Shown here piece after piece: positions 58,720-64,000 of a stretch of DNA of 64,000 nt. Each line of letters begins with the position of its first letter. Within the stretch, counting starts at the first letter, position 1. The stretch is from Deltaproteobacteria bacterium (GTDB lineage: Bacteria > UBA10199 > JACPAL01). A program made the position numbers and the translations under genes. The notes beneath the pieces were generated by a model. The model saw only the letters and a list, made by a program, of their open reading frames with translations, did not search any database and was not told the DNA's origin. Location of the stretch: the NCBI GenBank assembly GCA_016180845.1, contig JACPAK010000001.1, forward strand, positions 551,497 through 615,496, in the 5' to 3' direction.

Positions 58720-61700
58720 CCCTCACCCTCCTTCAAATGACCTCTCTCAAATTTCGTCAACAAACTATAAACAGATGGCACCACAAAAAGACTCAAGAGG
58801 GTTGAAATCAAAACACCTCCGATAACGGCAGTAGCCATCGGAATTCTGGTTTCGGCGCCGGGGCCGAGTGAGAGGGCCGGAGGGATCGCTGCGGCAATCG
58901 TAGAGACCGAGGTCATTAGGATTGGTCGGAGTCGGATCGGGCAGGCCTTAAGCATGGCGTCATGTACCGACTGTAGGGGCGCCCCTTGGTGCGCCCCTCC
59001 TTCGCGGCGCATCTGGTTTGTGAAATCAACGAGCAAGATCGAATTCTTCTTCACGATTCCCATGAGCAGGATCAATCCGATCATGCTGTAGATATTGAGC
59101 GATTGCCCGCCGATCAGGAGTGAGAGAAAGGCCCCTGAGAGACTGAAGGGGAGTGCGACCAGGACGGAGATCGGGTGGAGAAAGCTGTTAAATTGAGAGG
59201 CGAGGATCATGTAGGCGACGATGATTCCGAGCACGAGCGCGAACAAGAGACCTTGAAATGATTCCTGAAAGGTTTGAGTCGATCCGCTGAAGACCATCCG
59301 ATAACCTTCCGGAAGTGTGTCACTCGAGAGCTTCTCGATGATTTCAAGCGCCTCGGATTGAGAGGCGCCTCGCGCGAGGTTTGCGTAGAGCTCTACGGCC
59401 CTTTCCCGATTGATTCTGGAGATTTTTAAAAGCGATGGTTTTGATTCCGTGGCGACCACATCTGTGAGAGAGATCAGCTCGCCGCGGTTGTTTCGAACCA
59501 TGAGCCGCAGGATGTCTTCCGACTTCATCCGGTCCTGGTCTTCCAGCCGGACACGGATGTCATTTCTCCTTCCCCCTTCCAGGAAACGGCCTGCCCGAAC
59601 CCCCGCCATGGCGGCGTTGATTGTCCTGGCAATTGTCTCTATGCTGACCCCTCTCTCCGCCGCCTTTTGCCGATCAGGTACGATCTGAATCTCCGGCATG
59701 TCGGTTTGATAGTCGGTGTCGACATCCACGAAGATCGGGTTTTCTGTCATTTTCTTTCGGACCTTTTCTGAAAGTTCCACAAGCTGGCTCCAGTCAGATC
59801 CACGAATCGTAAATTCGATCGGATACCCTCGATGCGCCGTGAATCCGCGCATGGAGAGGTCTTGAATAAAGACCTTCGTATCCGGGATCTTGTTGAGTTC
59901 CAGCCTTAAGAGGTCCATGAAATCAGCTTGAGAAAGTTCCCTTTCATTTTTTGGTTTCATCGTGACGAAGAGCATTCCGGTGTTGACATCTCCTCCTCCA
60001 AATCCGCCGACGGCAGCGTAGTAACGTTTAAATTCCGGTCGGTTCATCAGGAATTCTTCCGCCTGTTTCATCCGGGCATTGGTAAATTCCAGAGAGGATC
60101 CGACGGGTGTTTGGAGTCGGACCAGCATCATCGATTGATCCTGGGCCGGGACGAATTCCTTCGGCAGGAAGCGAACTAAAAGAATAGAGACGAGGAAGAA
60201 AAGGAGCGAGCCCAGGATGACTTTTTTACGATTTTGGAGGCACCAGGGGAGGGTGCGACGGTAAAAGTCAGCCAATTTTTGGAACCACTCATTTGTTTTT
60301 CGGATGAGCCAGGAGGAATGATTTCGGGTCGAGACAAACTGTGAACACCGCATCGGTGTGAGGGTTAGCGCCTCGAGCAGTGAAAGACTGACAGCGACAG
60401 ACATCGTGACACCGAATTGAAAAAAGAATCTTCCGATCACCCCCTTCATGAAGGCGACAGGGAGAAAGATCGCAATAATAGAAAGCGTGGCGCTGATGGC
60501 CGCGAAAGTGATCTGACGAGATCCCTTCAGTGCCGCCTGGACGCGTTCCTCGCCCCCCTCCTGATGACGCACAATATTTTCGAGGACCATGATCGCGTCA
60601 TCGACAACAATCCCGACAGCCAGGATCAGGCCCAGCAGGGTAAAATTGTTCAGTGTAAAACCGGCGAAATAAAGGGCCAGGAAGGTTCCGATGATTGATG
60701 TCGGGATCGCGAGAAGGATATTCAGGGTCGAACTCCAGGAGCCGAGGAAGAGCCAGCAGACAATCCCTGTGAGGATCGCTGAAAGGAGGAGCGTGAAGTT
60801 CAGTTCCCTGACCGATTCCTCGATGAAGCGTGTTCCATCGAAATTCACACCGAGTGCCATCCCCTCCGGGATATCTTTTTGCAGCGCCTCGACCTTTTTT
60901 CGGATATGGCCTGCGACCTCTACCGCGTTCGCCCCTCGTTGTTTGAGGATTCCGAGACCGACGGCCGGTTTCCCAAGGACACGCGAGATCCGGCGTGAAT
61001 CCCCCAAGCCCTTTTCGATCGTCGCCACCTCTTTCAGAGTGATCGGTTGATAGACGGGAGTTCCACCTCGAGAGAGGATTCGGATATTTCCGAAATCCTC
61101 GAGGTTGGGCGCCTCTCCCATCGTGCGGATGTTAAATTCTTTTTCAGCGGTTTCGATCCGTCCGGCAGGAAGCTCCCGATGCTCGCGTTCGATGGCATTG
61201 ACGACGTCATCGAGTGTCAATTGGTACGCCTCGAGTTTGTCCTGATCGACCCAGATGCGCAGGTTTGGTTCCAGAAACCCCCCGAGGAAGATCTGACCGA
61301 CACCCGGCAAGATTTGAAACTGATCCTTGAGGCGATCGCGCGCATAGGTCATCAGTTCACGCACCGGTTTGTCTCCGGAAAGAGAGACCCACATGATCGG
61401 CCGGTCCTCCGGGTTCGTCTTGGTCACCATCGGTGGGTCGATGTCATGAGGGAGGCGTCTCTGTTCCTGAGCAATCTTGGTCTGGACCTCCTGCAGGGCG
61501 ACGTCGATATCGCGCGAGAGTTCAAACTCGATCGTGACATACGCCTCTCCATGACGACACGAAGAGGTAATCTCGCGGATCCCCTGGACCGACGTCACCG
61601 CATCCTCGATGATATCGACGACATCCGCCTCCATGACCTCGGGTGCGGCCCCCTCGAGGGAGAGGTGGACCGTGATGACCGGGAAATCGACGTCCGGAAG

Positions 61701-61808
61701 TTCGGAAACCCCCATGCGGGAAAAACCGATCCATCCGAAAAGAATCAGCGCCGCCATGAGCATCCAGGCAAAAACCGGGTTTCGAATCGAAATTTCTGAA
61801 AGGTTCAT
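58716..61808 (-). CDS. RND efflux transporter, inner-membrane permease
   Basis: The 1030-residue protein has twelve helices, two large periplasmic loops and the proton-relay pair Asp-Asp in GIVVDDAIMVLENIVRH. The RPILMTS segment and N-terminal SIRNPVFAWMLMAALIL are typical of hydrophobe/amphiphile pumps of the AcrB type. It overlaps tolC and the thioesterase gene by 4 bases each. No membrane-fusion protein gene is present between them or elsewhere in the window. An 11-residue GGAHQGAPLQS insert in a cytoplasmic loop is encoded by a palindromic repeat. Confidence 0.93.
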   Translation of the reverse strand: MNLSEISIRNPVFAWMLMAALILFGWIGFSRMGVSELPDVDFPVITVHLSLEGAAPEVMEADVVDIIEDAVTSVQGIREITSSCRHGEAYVTIEFELSRDIDVALQEVQTKIAQEQRRLPHDIDPPMVTKTNPEDRPIMWVSLSGDKPVRELMTYARDRLKDQFQILPGVGQIFLGGFLEPNLRIWVDQDKLEAYQLTLDDVVNAIEREHRELPAGRIETAEKEFNIRTMGEAPNLEDFGNIRILSRGGTPVYQPITLKEVATIEKGLGDSRRISRVLGKPAVGLGILKQRGANAVEVAGHIRKKVEALQKDIPEGMALGVNFDGTRFIEESVRELNFTLLLSAILTGIVCWLFLGSWSSTLNILLAIPTSIIGTFLALYFAGFTLNNFTLLGLILAVGIVVDDAIMVLENIVRHQEGGEERVQAALKGSRQITFAAISATLSIIAIFLPVAFMKGVIGRFFFQFGVTMSVAVSLSLLEALTLTPMRCSQFVSTRNHSSWLIRKTNEWFQKLADFYRRTLPWCLQNRKKVILGSLLFFLVSILLVRFLPKEFVPAQDQSMMLVRLQTPVGSSLEFTNARMKQAEEFLMNRPEFKRYYAAVGGFGGGDVNTGMLFVTMKPKNERELSQADFMDLLRLELNKIPDTKVFIQDLSMRGFTAHRGYPIEFTIRGSDWSQLVELSEKVRKKMTENPIFVDVDTDYQTDMPEIQIVPDRQKAAERGVSIETIARTINAAMAGVRAGRFLEGGRRNDIRVRLEDQDRMKSEDILRLMVRNNRGELISLTDVVATESKPSLLKISRINRERAVELYANLARGASQSEALEIIEKLSSDTLPEGYRMVFSGSTQTFQESFQGLLFALVLGIIVAYMILASQFNSFLHPISVLVALPFSLSGAFLSLLIGGQSLNIYSMIGLILLMGIVKKNSILLVDFTNQMRREGGAHQGAPLQSVHDAMLKACPIRLRPILMTSVSTIAAAIPPALSLGPGAETRIPMATAVIGGVLISTLLSLFVVPSVYSLLTKFERGHLKEGEG
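58975..58998. repeat. Palindromic element inside the RND coding sequence
   Basis: AGGGGCGC (58975-58982) and GCGCCCCT (58991-58998) pair perfectly around an 8-base loop. The element is in frame and encodes extra residues just before the conserved RLRPILMTS motif. It resembles the outer bases of the 55216 palindrome. Confidence 0.6.
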
Positions 61809-63268
61809 TGCTGCTCTCCCCGGTCGTCATCAATGGGCCTTTTCAGATGGGGGGGGATCGGGGTGGAGAGCGGTATCTCCCCCCGATTAAAGCGAGCCTC
61901 TGGCTTTGCCAGGGCGAGCGAATCGACCGTCTCTCCAAGCGCGATCTTCAACTGATGTGAATTCAATGTCGACTGGTGTCGGGTTCGATTCGCCTCTCGT
62001 CTCACCTCCTGCAGGTCCCGCAGTGATTGGAGGAGTTCGAGGTTGCTGACCAGCCCCAAATTATATTCCCGCTGATGGATCTTGAAGTTCTCCTCGGCCT
62101 TTTTTACGGCGAGATCGAGTGCCTGAACGGATTCCCGAGATGCTGTCAATTCATGATACGCCTCTTTGATCTCGAGCTCTGCCTTTTGATGGGAGGCCTC
62201 CTGGGAATATTCGGCTTGTTTCAATTTCGCCTTCGCCTCTCGTGTTTTCCCTTTCGTTTCCAGTCCTGAGAAGATCGGAAAATTCAGCGTGAAGAGAACA
62301 TCCCAATCGATCTCCTTCTGAAATCCAACACGGTACGGGTAATAGTTTCCTTCCAGTCTTAATTCAGGAAGGTATCCCCCTCTCTCATAGAGGAGGTTTG
62401 CCTTCGAAAGCTTCAGATCGAAGTCGCTGGCGAGGACATCGGCCCGTTCACTTGAAGAGGGGAGATAATTGGGAAGCGGCAAAAGTTCCGGGAAGACTTC
62501 TTCGGAATCACCCAGTTTTTTCTCCGGTTGAATTCCTGTCGTAAAAGAGAGCATCTCGCGCGCGATCGCCAATTGTCCACGGGCTTTCGAGATCTCCGCC
62601 TCGAGAAGCGCTCTTTGAGATTCTGTTGTTAAAATCTCGCTTGATCTCGATCGACCCAGACGGACCCTTTCCCGCAGATCCTTGATCCTTTTGTCCAAAA
62701 CATTCCCCTGAGAGGTCAGGATCTCGAGGTCGGCCTCGAGCTCTTTTACGGTCAAGAAAAGTTGAGTCACCTCCAGAAAGAGGAGTTCACGCGCCCTCTC
62801 GATCCGCAGCCGGTTTCGTTCCTTATCTGAAGAGGAGGCGGTCAACGCGGAGTATTCCCGCAGTCCCTGAAAAATCGGTTGGGAGAGGTTGATCGCGACC
62901 TCGGGCCGACTCTTTCTTAAGAATGTCGATCCCAACGTCCCATCGGTCGCGCCAGTCCCCGATGTGTCTTGAATAAACTCGGAACCCTTCACCGAAAGGT
63001 GGGGGAGGACGGTGCTGAGCGCCCGAAAGTAACGTCCCTCGGCCGCCCGCAGCTCCTCTTCCTGGATCTGGAAATCCTGATTATGGACGAGGGCCGATTC
63101 GAAACAGTCGTGGAGGGTGAGAGGTTTTTCGTTTGCATTGTCTTGTGGGGTGGGTGACTCGGGTCGGGCGCCCGCCTGCGCGGAATGTATGAGCACAGGT
63201 GGGCGGAACCCGAGGCAGGACCCACCCCATTGAATGAGATAAAAGGCTAAGAAAAATAGGAGACGCAC
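61805..63268 (-). CDS. TolC-family outer-membrane efflux protein
   Basis: The 487-residue protein has a signal sequence and the two-fold repeat of helical-hairpin and strand segments typical of TolC, with ALVHNQDFQIQEEELRAAEG at the first repeat and the matching LVSNLELLQSLRDLQE near the end. It forms the outer-membrane exit duct for the RND pump, whose gene overlaps by 4 bases. The start is GTG at 63268. Confidence 0.9.
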   Translation of the reverse strand: MRLLFFLAFYLIQWGGSCLGFRPPVLIHSAQAGARPESPTPQDNANEKPLTLHDCFESALVHNQDFQIQEEELRAAEGRYFRALSTVLPHLSVKGSEFIQDTSGTGATDGTLGSTFLRKSRPEVAINLSQPIFQGLREYSALTASSSDKERNRLRIERARELLFLEVTQLFLTVKELEADLEILTSQGNVLDKRIKDLRERVRLGRSRSSEILTTESQRALLEAEISKARGQLAIAREMLSFTTGIQPEKKLGDSEEVFPELLPLPNYLPSSSERADVLASDFDLKLSKANLLYERGGYLPELRLEGNYYPYRVGFQKEIDWDVLFTLNFPIFSGLETKGKTREAKAKLKQAEYSQEASHQKAELEIKEAYHELTASRESVQALDLAVKKAEENFKIHQREYNLGLVSNLELLQSLRDLQEVRREANRTRHQSTLNSHQLKIALGETVDSLALAKPEARFNRGEIPLSTPIPPHLKRPIDDDRGEQQ

Positions 63269-63324
63269 GCCCCTGATTTTTAGACCTCAAGGGAGGTGAA
63301 TTCAAAGGAAATAATTGGATCTTG

Positions 63325-63852
63325 TCAGCTGAGAGCTTCTGATTTTTGTTCAGAAACGATCGAACCTATCTTGAAGCAGACAAATGCCCCCATCGCTAAA
63401 ATACCGGTTCGCAGGAAGCGTGCGCCCCATGAGGGACCAACGGCAGCTGATCTCCCCGGTTGTAAATCAGCGCACTCCTTGATCCCTCGGATTGCGACTT
63501 CAAAGAGATCATCTGTTGTTCCAGTTGACGGTAACGCAAGGCTTCGGATCCGGTCGGTGGCACCGTGATTTGCCCATAGGCATCGTGGGAAATTACCACG
63601 ATCTCGGCACTCAAATTTTTCAAATTGGACAACCCGATCTCCTTCCCTAAACCAGGCGTGGACCCCCCTGAGGTGCCCTTGGTCCCCTCCTGGAAGTGGA
63701 GAGCGAACCGAAGCGATGAGGCTAACCCTCCCCTCCTCTTCGAACACTTGCGCTTGAAATTGGGTCCCGCCGGTAAATCGGCTGGGCTGTAAGGGTGAAA
63801 ACTCGCTGAGCAAGGCAACAAGGGCATGGTCTAAATCAGTCTCAGAAATCAT
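63325..63852 (-). CDS. Hypothetical tail-anchored protein
   Basis: The 175-residue product is not recognised. It is mostly soluble with a single hydrophobic segment at about residues 145-163. AAGG lies upstream of the ATG. It follows the small frame at 63864 by 11 bases, so the two may be co-transcribed ahead of tolC. The 56 bases to tolC hold a weak CACCTC/GAGGT dyad. Confidence 0.6.
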   Translation of the reverse strand: MISETDLDHALVALLSEFSPLQPSRFTGGTQFQAQVFEEEGRVSLIASVRSPLPGGDQGHLRGVHAWFREGDRVVQFEKFECRDRGNFPRCLWANHGATDRIRSLALPSTGTTDDLFEVAIRGIKECADLQPGRSAAVGPSWGARFLRTGILAMGAFVCFKIGSIVSEQKSEALS

Positions 63853-63863
63853 AGATAATACCT

Positions 63864-64000
63864 TTACGGCTCGTAGTCGGCGCCGACAGTCTGGAAGCGG
63901 AAATCTTGTTCTCGGATCCTTTTTGTCCCCTCCATCATCATCCGGTAGCTGGTGGTGTAAGTCCCGATCTGTTCCAGGAAAGAGTCATTTGAGGCCATTG
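63864..64000 (-). CDS. Small or partial hypothetical protein at the window edge
   Basis: An ATG at 63998 opens 44 codons ending in TAA at 63866-63864, encoding MASNDSFLEQIGTYTTSYRM and a charged tail. Because the window ends 2 bases beyond, it cannot be told whether this is a complete small gene or the 3' end of a longer one. It resembles no family I know. The spacing to the next gene favours a real gene in the same operon. Confidence 0.4.
   Translation of the reverse strand, partial: MASNDSFLEQIGTYTTSYRMMMEGTKRIREQDFRFQTVGADYEP

Noticed and set aside
61047-61799. A 250-codon plus-strand open frame
   Set aside because: It is antisense to the conserved N-terminal part of the RND transporter; codon structure of the real gene explains it.

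Overview
The window comes from a Gram-negative bacterium that cannot be placed further from sequence alone. It encodes outer-membrane assembly factors (an Omp85 protein, TamB, TolC, porins), a menaquinone enzyme of the futalosine route, complex I subunits, a 2-oxoacid:ferredoxin oxidoreductase and a B12-dependent ribonucleotide reductase. This gene set fits an uncultured deltaproteobacterium-like lineage with menaquinone-based, probably facultative or anaerobic metabolism; that assignment is inference. Genes are densely packed, with many 1-4 bp start/stop overlaps. No rRNA, tRNA, CRISPR array or insertion sequence was seen.

Layout. 1-2959: a PhoB-like response regulator behind a Pho box, diverging from a DUF47/PiT phosphate uptake pair and purC. 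2939-5804: a HAD phosphatase, two small membrane proteins and mqnD. 5810-8951: a minus-strand operon of three small secreted Asn/Gln-rich proteins, a CsgG/HfaB-type pore and a TPR lipoprotein. It has a canonical sigma-54 promoter and two dyads upstream and is the best candidate for an undescribed curli-like or holdfast-like system. 9255-10703: a secreted Asp/Cys-rich calcium-binding repeat protein. 10753-16492: nuoJKLMN. 16494-19154: unknown genes and an MFS transporter. 19069-23158: tmk-holB-metG and an SRPBCC protein. 23271-26268: a small protein and a sigma-54-driven beta-helix protein. 26363-27001: a vapBC pair. 27008-31595: nrdJ with tandem NrdR-like boxes, and pepA. 31689-34275: RidA-family protein and porin with a strong terminator. 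34288-43282: Omp85-tamB-mpl-serine hydrolase-ldcA, an envelope and peptidoglycan-recycling operon. 43473-49932: a Kor operon bracketed by two CBS proteins, a lone nuoI and isocitrate dehydrogenase. 50081-58719: an amber-interrupted gene, lipid enzymes, gltX, amrB, ilvC, panD, yceD and small enzymes. 58716-63998: an RND pump with TolC but no adaptor gene, and unknown genes.

Two themes cut across the window. First, many genes lack a Shine-Dalgarno site and have a good -10 element 6-10 bases before the start codon, which suggests frequent leaderless mRNAs. Second, palindromic repeats are scattered between genes, and one lies in frame inside the RND gene. Metabolically, isocitrate dehydrogenase, KorAB, NuoI, NuoJ-N and MqnD could form a route from TCA-cycle carbon through ferredoxin to menaquinone; this link is inferred from gene content and proximity.
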